Shown here piece after piece: positions 55,039 to 63,795 of a stretch of DNA of 64,000 nt. This DNA is from Actinopolymorpha sp. NPDC004070 (GTDB lineage: Bacteria; Actinomycetota; Actinomycetes; Propionibacteriales; Actinopolymorphaceae): the NCBI RefSeq assembly GCF_040610475.1, contig NZ_JBEXMJ010000006.1:186001-250000 (forward strand). The letters are read 5' to 3'. The position numbers and the translations under genes are program-made. Under the pieces are notes generated by a model. That model saw only the letters and a program-made list of their open reading frames with translations. It ran no database searches and was not told the DNA's origin. Position 1 is the first letter of the stretch. The number at the start of each line of letters is the position of its first letter.

Positions 55039-57215
55039 CGGGACTGCTCTCCCCACGTGAGCTTCGCCAACCGGCCGTTGACAGTGACGTCCACGCCGTC
55101 CGCCGTCGGTTCGAGCCGGATCCGCACGGGTGTGTCCCGCACCGTCAGCTCCACGCCGTACACCTCTCCCGGCACCCGAAGACCGGCCGGGAGATTCGGC
55201 CGCACCCGCAGGCCGCCGGCCTCCGGACGCAGACCCACGAGCGTGCCCAGCAGCAGATGCGTGGTGAACGCGCCCCAGCCGTATCCCTCGCCGCCGCACC
55301 GGCCCGACAACGGCCAGTACTCGCAGGCCACACCCGGCAGCGTCCGGCCCGGCTCGTGCCGGCGTGCGTCCCAGAACCCGTACGCCCGGTCCACGACTCC
55401 CCCGGCCACCCGGGCTGCGGTGTCGTGGTCTCCGGCCGCCTCGGCCGCGTCCACCGCGGTCCAGGCGAACATCGGCCACACGATCGTGTCCGGATCGGCG
55501 GCGCGTACGGTCGCCCGCAGGGCCTCGACCTGCCCGGCACCGGCCTGCCCGAGCGCCAGGGGAGCAAGCAGCATCACGTCGTCGACCGCGGACGGCTGCC
55601 CGGTGCGGGTGTCGACGTCGGCGTACCGCTCGCCGGTCCACATCCGCGCGGTGCGGTCCGCGAACTCGGTGGCGACGTCCCGCCACCGCCGCACGTCCTC
55701 GTCCCGGCCGAGCACACCGGCCAGGTCGGCCATCGTCGCGGCGGCGTCGGCGAACGTCGCCTGCAGGTCGACCGGGCGGACGGACCAGGTGGGATGCCCG
55801 CCGCCGAGGGGCTGGTCACCGAACCGCGGGGACAGGTCCTGACCCGACTCCCAGCTGCAGGCGTGCACCAGCCAGCCGTCGGCGTCTCCCCGGTGGGCGA
55901 GCCACCAGTCGAGATAGGCCGCCATCGGCGGGTAGATCCGGGCCAGCCAGGCCTCGTCCGGGTGGGCGGCGAACAGGTGGCGGACGACCGGCCACGGATA
56001 CCCCCACTGCGGTCCGGTGCCGCACACCGTGCCGTCCGCGGACACCATGTTGTACGTGCCGTCCTCCCGCGAGCACGGCACGTTGGGCAGGGGCGCGTCG
56101 GCAAACACCCCGAGAAGCAATTCCTGGGCCAGCCGCGGATCGGCGTACGACAACAGCAGCGCATCGATCGCCGCCTCGCCCAGAACCACCCGCGGCGCCT
56201 GGATCTGCATGCCGTCCCACACGTGGTGGTAGATCCCGACCGGCGGTTTCACCATCATCCGCAGGGTTTCCAGGTCGTAGACCAGGCCACGCCGCCAGTG
56301 CGCCGGCCAGTCGCCGGTCAACCGCGGCGCTCGCGACCAGAACGCGTCGTCGGAGCGGATCCGGGTGCCCCGCACCCGGTGGGCAATCTCCGCGGCCTCG
56401 GCCAACCGGCCGGTGGCCTCGTCCGCCGTTCGGCCGCGGGACAGCAGCACGAGGAGATCCCGCCGGCCCGTCGCCGGGACGCTGACGACCGCCGACAGCG
56501 TGACCTCCTGCCCCGGCTCTCCCAGGACCGTCACCGGCCCCGCAAGGTCACCGTGCCCGCCCTCGGCGGTCCACCGGTCGGCCTCCGCAGCGTCCGCTGT
56601 CACTCCGGCGACCAGCCCGGGCACGCCGGGGTCGTCCCCTTCGGCGTCGCCGGTCGGCACGACGGTCAGCGCGAACGCCTCACCGTCCTCGAACCCCTGC
56701 AGGACAACGACGTTCCGGAGGTTCTCCGCGGACGTGTCCGAGCGGCCCACCAGGCCGGACTCACCCCAGCCGTGGTCGGCGCCGACCAGCCGGGTGTAGT
56801 CCACACGGACGGTCGTGTGCCGCTCCGCGGTCGCGTCGACGAACGCCGCCACGACGTCCGAGCCCACGACCACGAAGTCCGCCTCGCAGCGGGCCGACCC
56901 GCGCTCGGCCACGAACCGCACCAGGTCCTTGGAGTGGTAGGGCGAGCACACCTCGTCGAAGTCGGCCATCGCCAGCGCACCGTCCACCCCGACGCGGACG
57001 CTGGTGCGGTAGGTCTCGCGGCGGCCGCCGTAGGACGTCGCCAGAGCGGGGAAGTGCCAGCAGAACCCGACGTCGCGGGAACGCAGCACGCCCTTTGGTG
57101 TCAGCCGCCGGGTGTGCTCGGGAACGTCGAGATAGCCGTACGGCGTGTAGTCGTCGAGCGGGAACGAAGCCTGCGTCCCCTGTGTTCCTTGTGTCCGCTG
57201 CGTCGTCTGGGTCAT
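55008..57215 (-). CDS. (alpha/alpha)6-barrel glycoside hydrolase, GH63/MGH-like
   Basis: A 735-residue protein. A TQ-rich start leads into an N-terminal beta domain (about 20-300) and an (alpha/alpha)6 barrel (about 310-640; VGIYHHVWDGMQIQAPRVVLGEAA, PQWGYPWPVVRHLF and ACEYWPLSGRCGGEGYGWG, in parts). The barrel acids (DGTYN, SWESGQD, EYWP) fit an inverting glucosidase-like active site. No signal peptide. ATG with GAGGCGG upstream, 7 nt after a permease remnant. It is co-transcribed with GH2 and opposite a LacI gene. Exact family and substrate are uncertain. Confidence 0.78.
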   Translation of the reverse strand: MTQTTQRTQGTQGTQASFPLDDYTPYGYLDVPEHTRRLTPKGVLRSRDVGFCWHFPALATSYGGRRETYRTSVRVGVDGALAMADFDEVCSPYHSKDLVRFVAERGSARCEADFVVVGSDVVAAFVDATAERHTTVRVDYTRLVGADHGWGESGLVGRSDTSAENLRNVVVLQGFEDGEAFALTVVPTGDAEGDDPGVPGLVAGVTADAAEADRWTAEGGHGDLAGPVTVLGEPGQEVTLSAVVSVPATGRRDLLVLLSRGRTADEATGRLAEAAEIAHRVRGTRIRSDDAFWSRAPRLTGDWPAHWRRGLVYDLETLRMMVKPPVGIYHHVWDGMQIQAPRVVLGEAAIDALLLSYADPRLAQELLLGVFADAPLPNVPCSREDGTYNMVSADGTVCGTGPQWGYPWPVVRHLFAAHPDEAWLARIYPPMAAYLDWWLAHRGDADGWLVHACSWESGQDLSPRFGDQPLGGGHPTWSVRPVDLQATFADAAATMADLAGVLGRDEDVRRWRDVATEFADRTARMWTGERYADVDTRTGQPSAVDDVMLLAPLALGQAGAGQVEALRATVRAADPDTIVWPMFAWTAVDAAEAAGDHDTAARVAGGVVDRAYGFWDARRHEPGRTLPGVACEYWPLSGRCGGEGYGWGAFTTHLLLGTLVGLRPEAGGLRVRPNLPAGLRVPGEVYGVELTVRDTPVRIRLEPTADGVDVTVNGRLAKLTWGEQSRWDWHELTSC

Positions 57216-57222
57216 CGCCGCC

Positions 57223-57333
57223 TCATCCCTTCACGCCGGACAGAGCGATGCCGGCCACGAAGTAGCGTTGCGCAAACCGTCGCCGGCACCGCCCGACCCG
57301 GGTCGGGAGGCCGGAAGGGTTGACGTCGTTCAT
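57223..57333 (-). pseudogene. ABC sugar permease remnant (internally deleted)
   Basis: A 36-codon frame: MNDVNPSGLPTRVGRCRRR followed by FAQRYFVAGIALSGVKG and TGA. The last 17 residues are the standard C-terminus of MalG-type sugar permeases (QRYFVxGixLxGVKG). AGGAG 7 nt before the ATG keeps the start signals. Everything between the first and last codons of an importer gene or genes is gone, in frame. It leads directly into the glycosidase operon. Confidence 0.8.
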
Positions 57334-57412
57334 CGCATGCTCCTGCCACGTACCTGGCGACGGCTGGGGTGGGGACGAGCAGCGACGCTAGACCGCTCGC
57401 CGAACGCGCGTC

Positions 57413-57560
57413 AACGGTTCAACAACTGAGAAACCAATTTCCCGGTTGTGGCGCAACTAGGTGGCCACACTGCGCCAGCAGGCGGCACCGTACGGTCCCA
57501 GCCCTTGCCAGTATGGCGTTTCTGCGTGCATGCTCAGTGCGCGACTACCGACTAACCGTT
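57413..57560. promoter_or_regulatory. Possible operator pair between LacI and the hydrolase operon
   Basis: AACGGTT at 57413-57419 recurs as its inverse AACCGTT at 57554-57560, one near each divergent start, in a locally AT-rich stretch. LacI proteins often use such paired sites. The motif is short and no full palindrome was found, so this is tentative. The 253-bp gap contains nothing else recognised. Confidence 0.25.
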
Positions 57561-57586
57561 TTCTCGTCCGCGTAACCGGAGGAGCC

Positions 57587-58636
57587 GTGGCCCCGACCAT
57601 CCGGGACATCGCCCGCGTCGCCGGCGTCTCCGTCGCCACGGCGTCCAAGGGCCTCAACGGCAAGGGCCGGATGCGACCGGAGACCCGGGAACGCATCGTC
57701 CAGACCGCCCACGACCTGGGTTTCCGGCCCAACCGCAACGCCCGGTCGCTCACCAGCGGCCGCACCTACACGGTCGGGTTGCTCACCCGCAACGGCTACG
57801 GCCGGTTCACTCCCGCGCTGCTCGGCGGGGTCGAGGACGCGCTGTCCGCGGACACCTGCAGTCTCCTGCTGTGCGACGCCCGCCGGGACGCCGTACGCGA
57901 ACGCCACTACATCGACGCGCTGACCGCCCGGCGGGTGGACGGGCTGATCGTGACCGGCCGGGAGACCGACCCGGCACCTCGGGTGGGGCGCGACCTGCCG
58001 TTCCCGGTCGTCTACGCCTATACCGTCTCCGCGGACCCGGCCGACACCAGCGTCACCGTCGACGACGAGCACGGCGGCCGGCTCGCCGTCCGCCAGTTGA
58101 CGCGGCACGGCTGCCGGCGGATCGCACACCTGACCGGTCCGCCCTCCTACGCCGCCGTACGGGACCGGGTCACCGGCGCCCGGGCCGCGCTGGCGGAGGA
58201 GGGCCTGGACCTGCCCGACTCGCGCGTGGTCTACGGGCCGTTCAGCGAGGAGATGGGTTTCACCCACGTACGCCACCTGCTCGAACGCGATCCCGAGATC
58301 GACGGCATCTTCTGCGGGAACGACCAGATCGCCCGCGGGGCAGCCGACGGTCTCGCCGCCCTGGGCCGCCGGGTGCCTGACGACGTTGCCCTGGTCGGCT
58401 TCGACAACTGGACCCTGCTCGCGGCCTCGACCAGGCCGGCACTCGCGTCGGTGGACATGAACCTCTACCGGCTCGGCCGGGTCGTCGGGGAGACGTTGCT
58501 GGCGTCGATAGACGGCACGGTGACGCCCGGGATCACCCGGCTGCCGTGCTCGATCGCCGTCCGTGCGTCCTGCCCCGCCTCCACCGGCGACGACCCGGTG
58601 TGGACGAGCGACGCACCGCTGGTGCCCGACGCCTGA
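57587..58636 (+). CDS. LacI family regulator
   Basis: A 349-residue LacI-type regulator. The helix-turn-helix is TIRDIARVAGVSVATASKGLNGK with hinge GFRPNRNARSL; the effector domain has the family pattern (VGLLTRNGYGRFTPALLGGVEDAL in parts, DGIFCGNDQIARGAADGL, DVALVGFDNWTLLA). GTG 57587 with GGAGGAG upstream is preferred over longer readings. It is divergent from the GH operon and 114 bp upstream of GH127 on its own strand, so it could control both. Confidence 0.93.
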   Translation: MAPTIRDIARVAGVSVATASKGLNGKGRMRPETRERIVQTAHDLGFRPNRNARSLTSGRTYTVGLLTRNGYGRFTPALLGGVEDALSADTCSLLLCDARRDAVRERHYIDALTARRVDGLIVTGRETDPAPRVGRDLPFPVVYAYTVSADPADTSVTVDDEHGGRLAVRQLTRHGCRRIAHLTGPPSYAAVRDRVTGARAALAEEGLDLPDSRVVYGPFSEEMGFTHVRHLLERDPEIDGIFCGNDQIARGAADGLAALGRRVPDDVALVGFDNWTLLAASTRPALASVDMNLYRLGRVVGETLLASIDGTVTPGITRLPCSIAVRASCPASTGDDPVWTSDAPLVPDA

Positions 58637-58645
58637 CCCCGGCTC

Positions 58646-58667
58646 GACCAGCGGTGCACCGCTGGTC
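58646..58667. terminator. 22-bp perfect palindrome after LacI gene
   Basis: GACCAGCGG-TGCA-CCGCTGGTC, a perfect palindrome able to form a 9-bp hairpin with a 4-nt loop, 10 bp after the LacI stop. It may end LacI transcription or serve as an operator for the GH127 gene, which starts 84 bp on. Part of it (GCACCGCTGGTG) also occurs in the last codons of LacI. Confidence 0.55.
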
Positions 58668-58750
58668 TCCCATGCCTGCACCACCTTTCCCACGCTTTCC
58701 CGCACGCCCGACGCAGCCGACCGAATGCCGCCGACCGACGGAGTACGCCA

Positions 58751-60649
58751 ATGACCGCAGAGACCGCCGAGACCCCCAGCCCGCACGCCCCAGTCGTCGA
58801 CACCACCCGTAGCCCGTACGCCCGGCTACGCCCGGTCGGTGTGGGCGACGTCGAGGTGAGTGATGCCTTCTGGCAACCCCGCCTTGACAGGAACCGCGTA
58901 CAGACGATTCCCGCCCAGCACGAGCAGTGTGAGACGACCGGTGCGCTGACGAACTTCCGCCGGGCGGCCGGAGACGCGCCGGAAGAGCCCTTCCACGGTA
59001 TGTACTACTCCGACTCCGACGTCTACAAGTGGGCCGAGGCCGCGTCCTGGAGTCTGGCGTCCACCGACGACAGCGCGGTGGCCGACCGGTTGACGGAGGT
59101 GGTCGGGCTGTTCCAGGCCGCCCAGGACGACGACGGCTACCTGAACACCTACTTCTCGGTGGACCGGGTGGCCGAGCGCTGGACCGATCTGGTCGTACGC
59201 CACGAGATGTACTGCGTCGGGCACCTCACCCAGGCCGCCGTGGCGCACTTCCGGGCGACCGGCAGCCGGGCCCTGCTGGACGTGGCCGAACGCGCGTGCG
59301 GGCAGATCGAGTCGCGGTTCGCGCCCGGGCAGGTCCCCGGCACCTGCGGGCACCCGTGCCTGGAGATGGCCCTGGTCGAGCTCTACCGCGCCACCCGCGA
59401 CGAGCGGTGGCTGCGGCTCGCGGTGTGGCAGCTGGACTCCCGGGGCGTGGGCGTCCTCAACGGCAGCGAGTACCTCCTCGACCACGCACGCCTGCGCGAC
59501 CAGTCGTTCGTCACCGGGCACGCGGTCCGCGCTCTCTACCTCTACGCCGCGGCCGCCGACGTCGTGCTGGAGACCGGCGACGAGGAACTGGCGGCGGTCG
59601 TGGACCGGCTGTGGGCCGACCTGTCCGGGCACAAGACGGCGGTCACCGGCGGCGTCGGTGCGCGCTGGGACGGCGAGGCGTTCGGCGACGCGTACGAGCT
59701 TCCCGACCGCGCGTACAACGAGACCTGTGCGGCGATCGCGCACATCTTCCTCGCGTGGCGGCTGCTGCTGCGCACCGGCGACGGGGCCTACCGCGACGCT
59801 GTGGAGACCGCTCTCTACAACGGCGTGCTGCCCGGGCTCTCCCAGTCCGGGACCGAGTTCTTCTACCAGAACCCGCTCGCCGACGAGGGCCGCCACCGCC
59901 GGTCGCCGTGGTTCACGTGTGCCTGCTGCCCACCGAACATCGCCCGGCTGCTCGCCTCACTGCCGGGCTACGTCTACACCACCTCCGACGAGGGCCTGTG
60001 GGTCCAGCTGTACGTCGCGAACACGGCCCGGGTGAGCCTGCCGGACGGCGGCTCGGTCGGTGTGGAGCTGCGCACCGGACTGCCCTGGGACGGCACTGTC
60101 AGTGTGCGGTTGACACCTGCGGAGCCGCGCGAGTTCAGCGTGTTCCTGCCGGTGCCCGGCTGGGCGGGCGAGGTGACCGTCCGGGTGGGCGAGGAGGTCC
60201 TCACCCCCGAACGCCGTTCCGGCTACCTCGTGCTCACCCGCACCTGGCAGCCCGGTGACGAGGTGCGGCTGGACTTCTCCCTGCCTGTACGGCTGGTCGG
60301 CACCCACCCGCGGGTGGCGGCCGGGCACCAGCGGGTGGCGCTCACCCGGGGTCCGCTGGTCTACTGCGTCGAACAGGCCGACCACGCCGACGCCGCGGTG
60401 GCGGACCTGCGCCTGAAGGGTGAGGAAACCTGGCGGCCGGAGTTCGCCGGCGACCTTCTCGGTGGGGTGGTCACGCTGCACACCACCGCAACCGCGCTGA
60501 AGGTCGCCGAGGACGAACCGCTGCACCGGCCCTACGTCGTGGGCGAACAGCTGCCGGGCGTACCCGCCGAGGTCACCGCGGTGCCCTACTACGCGTGGGC
60601 CAACCGAGAGGCCGGGCCGATGCGGGTCTTCCTCCCGTTGGTTCCCTGA
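58751..60649 (+). CDS. GH127 family beta-L-arabinofuranosidase
   Basis: A 632-residue GH127 enzyme, like Bifidobacterium HypBA1, which releases L-arabinose from beta-1,2-arabinobiose of plant hydroxyproline-rich glycoproteins. The (alpha/alpha)6 barrel contains the zinc ligands Glu324 and Cys326 (YNETCAA) and Cys392, Cys393 (CACCPPN); Cys392 corresponds to the nucleophilic cysteine. Beta-sandwich domains follow. No signal peptide, so oligosaccharides must be imported. It lies downstream of LacI on the same strand. Related families GH142/146 share the fold, but the Glu/Cys set fits GH127. Confidence 0.92.
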   Translation: MTAETAETPSPHAPVVDTTRSPYARLRPVGVGDVEVSDAFWQPRLDRNRVQTIPAQHEQCETTGALTNFRRAAGDAPEEPFHGMYYSDSDVYKWAEAASWSLASTDDSAVADRLTEVVGLFQAAQDDDGYLNTYFSVDRVAERWTDLVVRHEMYCVGHLTQAAVAHFRATGSRALLDVAERACGQIESRFAPGQVPGTCGHPCLEMALVELYRATRDERWLRLAVWQLDSRGVGVLNGSEYLLDHARLRDQSFVTGHAVRALYLYAAAADVVLETGDEELAAVVDRLWADLSGHKTAVTGGVGARWDGEAFGDAYELPDRAYNETCAAIAHIFLAWRLLLRTGDGAYRDAVETALYNGVLPGLSQSGTEFFYQNPLADEGRHRRSPWFTCACCPPNIARLLASLPGYVYTTSDEGLWVQLYVANTARVSLPDGGSVGVELRTGLPWDGTVSVRLTPAEPREFSVFLPVPGWAGEVTVRVGEEVLTPERRSGYLVLTRTWQPGDEVRLDFSLPVRLVGTHPRVAAGHQRVALTRGPLVYCVEQADHADAAVADLRLKGEETWRPEFAGDLLGGVVTLHTTATALKVAEDEPLHRPYVVGEQLPGVPAEVTAVPYYAWANREAGPMRVFLPLVP

Positions 60650-60684
60650 GCGTCGGGCCCTGAACGTCAGGGCTTTCCTGAGCG

Positions 60685-61455
60685 TCAGGACGATGCCACC
60701 GGAGCCCACAGCACCTCGTGGTCCGGTGGCAGGTGAACGCCGCAGTCGAAGAACTCCTCGCCCACCGCCTCACGTACGACCATGAACACCGCCCGGGCAT
60801 GTTCCAGCGCCCGGTCGGGCGGAACGCCGTCGCGTTCGGCGATCAGGGCGAGGAGTTCGGCGAGGGACATCCGCCGGCCGGGGCCGGGGTTGCGGCGCAG
60901 GCCCCGGCGCAGCGGCTCGTGCAACTCGACGGGAAGCCGGCCCACCAGGTGGTTGACCTCTCCCGCTGAGACGCGCTCGGCCAGCGTCTCGAGTACGGCG
61001 TCGACCGACCGGCGGGCGGTCTGCTCGTCCAGGCCGGTGCGCTCGGCCACCTTCGCCACCAGCTCCTGCGCCGGAACCACCGGCGGGCCGCCCGGCAGCA
61101 GGTAGGCGTAGTCCTTGGGAAGCTGCGCGACCAGGTTGGCGAACTCGCGATCCCCTAGCGCCTGCGCCAGTGCGGTGAAGACCGCCTCGGCGTCGCGTTC
61201 GGCCGGCTCTGGGGTGGTTCCTTCCCGCTCGGCCACTCTGCGCAGGAAGTCGTCCACGTCGAAGCGTTCCGGCGGATCCTCGGTGGTCACCAGGGAACCC
61301 AGCTGCGGGGGCAGCGCGCTCGCCAGCTCACGGGCCTTCTGCTGGGAGACACGCTCGGCCAGCGTCTGCAGGGTCGCCGTGGTGGCGCGTTCGGCGCCAT
61401 CCCGCCCGAGGCCACCCGCAGCGTCCACGACGGTGAGAAACCGCTCGTATTCCAT
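60685..61455 (-). CDS. DUF2267 repeat protein
   Basis: A 256-residue helical protein with DUF2267 units: MEYERFLTVVDAAGG ... LASALPPQL, then FLRRVAEREG ... LVAQLPKDY, then LVAKVAERTG ... LVGRLPVEL, and a final MSLAELLALIAERDG unit. Each pairs a helix bundle with an acidic LP end. GGGGAG precedes the ATG. The function of DUF2267 is unknown. It is convergent with GH127 and divergent from the GAP-family gene. Confidence 0.82.
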   Translation of the reverse strand: MEYERFLTVVDAAGGLGRDGAERATTATLQTLAERVSQQKARELASALPPQLGSLVTTEDPPERFDVDDFLRRVAEREGTTPEPAERDAEAVFTALAQALGDREFANLVAQLPKDYAYLLPGGPPVVPAQELVAKVAERTGLDEQTARRSVDAVLETLAERVSAGEVNHLVGRLPVELHEPLRRGLRRNPGPGRRMSLAELLALIAERDGVPPDRALEHARAVFMVVREAVGEEFFDCGVHLPPDHEVLWAPVASS

Positions 61456-61574
61456 GGGAATCTCCCCGGCCCGTGCTGGCGGTGTCGTTCTCGACTCTAC
61501 GCGCCGCCGCCGATGCGAGAGTAGGAGTGGAGCGGTGGCAGGGCCGCCTCCTCGAGCGTGGAGGGAGTCCTCCC

Positions 61575-62207
61575 GTGCGTGATCTCCTCACCGTCCTGCC
61601 GCTCGCGGTCGTCATGGTGGCCGGCCCGCAAATCATCAGCGCGGTGTTCCTCGCCACCAACCCACGGTGGGTCAGCTGTTCGCTCGCCTACGTGGCCGGT
61701 GCGGCCCTGTCCATCCTCGCGGTGTGCACGATCGCCTACCTCGCGGCGAGCTTCGTGCGGGACCTCGTGAGTGTCTCGGCGCCCGGATCGTCGCGTCGCT
61801 GGTTCTATGTGGCGATCTTCCTCCTTCTGCTCTACGCGATGGTGTACGTCTTCCTGCATCGCGGACGCCCGGATCCGCCTGCCTGGATGGGAAAACTGCA
61901 GGAAGCCAACGTCAAGTTCGCGTTCGGGCTGGGTTTCTTGTTGCTGGGCTTCTTCCCGAGCGACCTGGCCACGTCGTTGACCGTCGGGCTCAAGCTCGCT
62001 ACCGACACCAGGCCGTGGTGGCACATGCTGCCGTTCATCGGCCTGACCCTGCTGTTGCTCGCGTTGCCGGCCCTGTGTGTGCTGGCGCTGGGCGAGCGCG
62101 GGCGCCACCTGCTACCGCGTGTGCGGGACTGGATGAACAACAACTCCTGGATCATCAGCGAGGCGGTGATCGTGTTGTTCATCGTCCTCACCGTCCAGAA
62201 CCTGTGA
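61575..62207 (+). CDS. GAP family (LysE-like) membrane protein
   Basis: A 210-residue protein with six hydrophobic segments (LLTVLPLAVVMVAGPQIISAVFL and ISEAVIVLFIVLTVQNL, in parts) typical of GAP/Sap proteins, which in mycobacteria affect glycolipid export. The motif FAFGLGFLLLGFFPSDLATSL is characteristic. GTG 61575 has GGAGG 10 nt upstream, inside a small GGAGG/CCTCC hairpin that could mask it. Substrate unknown. The following 150 bp up to the epimerase stop shows nothing. Confidence 0.78.
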   Translation: MRDLLTVLPLAVVMVAGPQIISAVFLATNPRWVSCSLAYVAGAALSILAVCTIAYLAASFVRDLVSVSAPGSSRRWFYVAIFLLLLYAMVYVFLHRGRPDPPAWMGKLQEANVKFAFGLGFLLLGFFPSDLATSLTVGLKLATDTRPWWHMLPFIGLTLLLLALPALCVLALGERGRHLLPRVRDWMNNNSWIISEAVIVLFIVLTVQNL

Positions 62208-62357
62208 GGACGCGGACCGATGGCCGCGCCGAGGACCGCCGTCCGTACCGGTCATCGTCGCGCAAGGCCGGCTGCGGCTCAGCACGAAGACCTCTCACCT
62301 GTCCGGAACGGCGCCGGCGAACCTGGCGACCGAACGGGTGGGACCACCGGCGGGCCG

Positions 62358-63500
62358 TTATCGGCGATGCCCACCGGCTCCGTCCCTGATGCCGGTGATC
62401 TCGCGGTAGCCGTGGGCAGTTCCGAGGATGAAACGCACCGTCCGCTCCGAGCAGTCGTCGACGAGGTACTCCGGGATGGACGTACTCGATGCGGTGCGCG
62501 GAGCCCCCGACGTCACCAACTCCACGGCGGCGAGCATGGTCGGCGAGTCCAGCCCGACCGTCACCAGGACGCCGGCGTCGAGCGCCTCGGGCCGTTCAAT
62601 GGAGGTTCGCAACGTGACCGCCGGGAATCCCAGGATCGACGCCTCCTCGCAGATGGTTCCCGAGTCGGACACAACGCAGCGGGCAGCCAGTTGCAGTCTG
62701 ACGTAGTCGAAGAAGCCGAACGGCTCACAGAAGTCGACCCCGTCCGGCGGTGACCAGCCGTCGAGCGCCTCCATGCGCTTCCTGGTCCGTGGATGGGTCG
62801 ACACAACCACGGGCAGCCCCCAGTGGTCACGAAGGCCGGAGATGCCTTCGAACAGTCCTCGCAGCCGTTGCGGGTCGTCCACGTTCTCCTCGCGGTGGGC
62901 ACTCACCACGAAGAAGTCGCCGGCGGTCAGGCACAGGCTGTCCAGCACCCTCGACGCCTCGATCTGCGGGCGGTAGTGGTCGAGAACCTCCTTCATGGGT
63001 GAACCGGTGAGGAGGACTCGCCGGGGGTGGATGCCCTCGCCGAGCAGATTGCGACGCGCGTGCTCGGTGTATACGAGGTTGAAGTCCGCGATGTGGTCGA
63101 TGAGCCGACGGTTCGTCTCCTCCGGCACGTTCTCGTCGAAACACCGGTTGCCGGCTTCCATGTGGAAGACCGGGACCCGCAAACGCTTCGCCATGAGCGC
63201 CGCGATCGAGCTGTTGGTGTCACCGAGGACCAGCAGCGCGTCGGGCCGCTCGGCCATGACCATCTCTTCGGCCTTGATCAGCGTGTCACCGAGCATCCGG
63301 CCCAGGGTGGAGGTGTCGACACCGAGATAGTAGTCGGGTCGTCGTAGCCCAAGCTCGTCGAAGAATATGTCGGACAGTGTGTAGGCGTAGTTCTGACCGG
63401 TATGGACGAGCACGTGATCTATCGCGGAGTCCAGGCGAGGAATGACCCGGGAGAGCCGAATGATCTCCGGTCGCGTTCCCACCACCGTCATGACCTTCAC
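62358..63500 (-). CDS. UDP-HexNAc 2-epimerase, non-hydrolysing (CapG/WbpI-like)
   Basis: A 380-residue GT-B-fold UDP-N-acetylhexosamine 2-epimerase. The N-terminus VKVMTVVGTRPEIIRLSRVI, FHMEAGNRCFDENVPEETNRR, AHREENVDD and SDSGTICEEASILGFP match the CapG/WbpI/FnlC branch, which makes UDP-L-FucNAc or related sugars for surface polysaccharide. GTG 63500 has GAGGAG 6-7 nt upstream; a longer reading from 63608 is not conserved. It is divergent from a DegT aminotransferase, together marking the start of a polysaccharide locus. Confidence 0.9.
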   Translation of the reverse strand: MKVMTVVGTRPEIIRLSRVIPRLDSAIDHVLVHTGQNYAYTLSDIFFDELGLRRPDYYLGVDTSTLGRMLGDTLIKAEEMVMAERPDALLVLGDTNSSIAALMAKRLRVPVFHMEAGNRCFDENVPEETNRRLIDHIADFNLVYTEHARRNLLGEGIHPRRVLLTGSPMKEVLDHYRPQIEASRVLDSLCLTAGDFFVVSAHREENVDDPQRLRGLFEGISGLRDHWGLPVVVSTHPRTRKRMEALDGWSPPDGVDFCEPFGFFDYVRLQLAARCVVSDSGTICEEASILGFPAVTLRTSIERPEALDAGVLVTVGLDSPTMLAAVELVTSGAPRTASSTSIPEYLVDDCSERTVRFILGTAHGYREITGIRDGAGGHRR

Positions 63501-63795
63501 GTACAACTCCTCACCCGCCGCGCAGCGGACGTCCCGGAAGGCGGGCGAATCCAGCGTGCCCAACTGGTAGTGCATATTACGGACATCATGAGCATTCTTG
63601 CCGGACACTGGGCAGGCCCACAGAGTGAGACTTTTGTAACGCCTGCCGACGTTCTGCTGCCCAGCGGGAAACGGTTGAGTTCGGATAACTTTCGCGGCCT
63701 GTCGTGATAGCCATATTCCGCGAGGGGGAACTGTAACGAATATCTGGAACCAACCTCTTCACCACATCTACTCACAACACTTCGTGGGGGCTGGT
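63501..63795. promoter_or_regulatory. AT-richer divergent promoter region
   Basis: The 295 bp between the epimerase and aminotransferase starts have visibly lower GC than the rest of the window and contain several TATTAC, GATAAC and TATTCC-like stretches on both strands. Divergent promoters are likely here, but no single pair of hexamers stands out. No gene was recognised. Confidence 0.5.
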
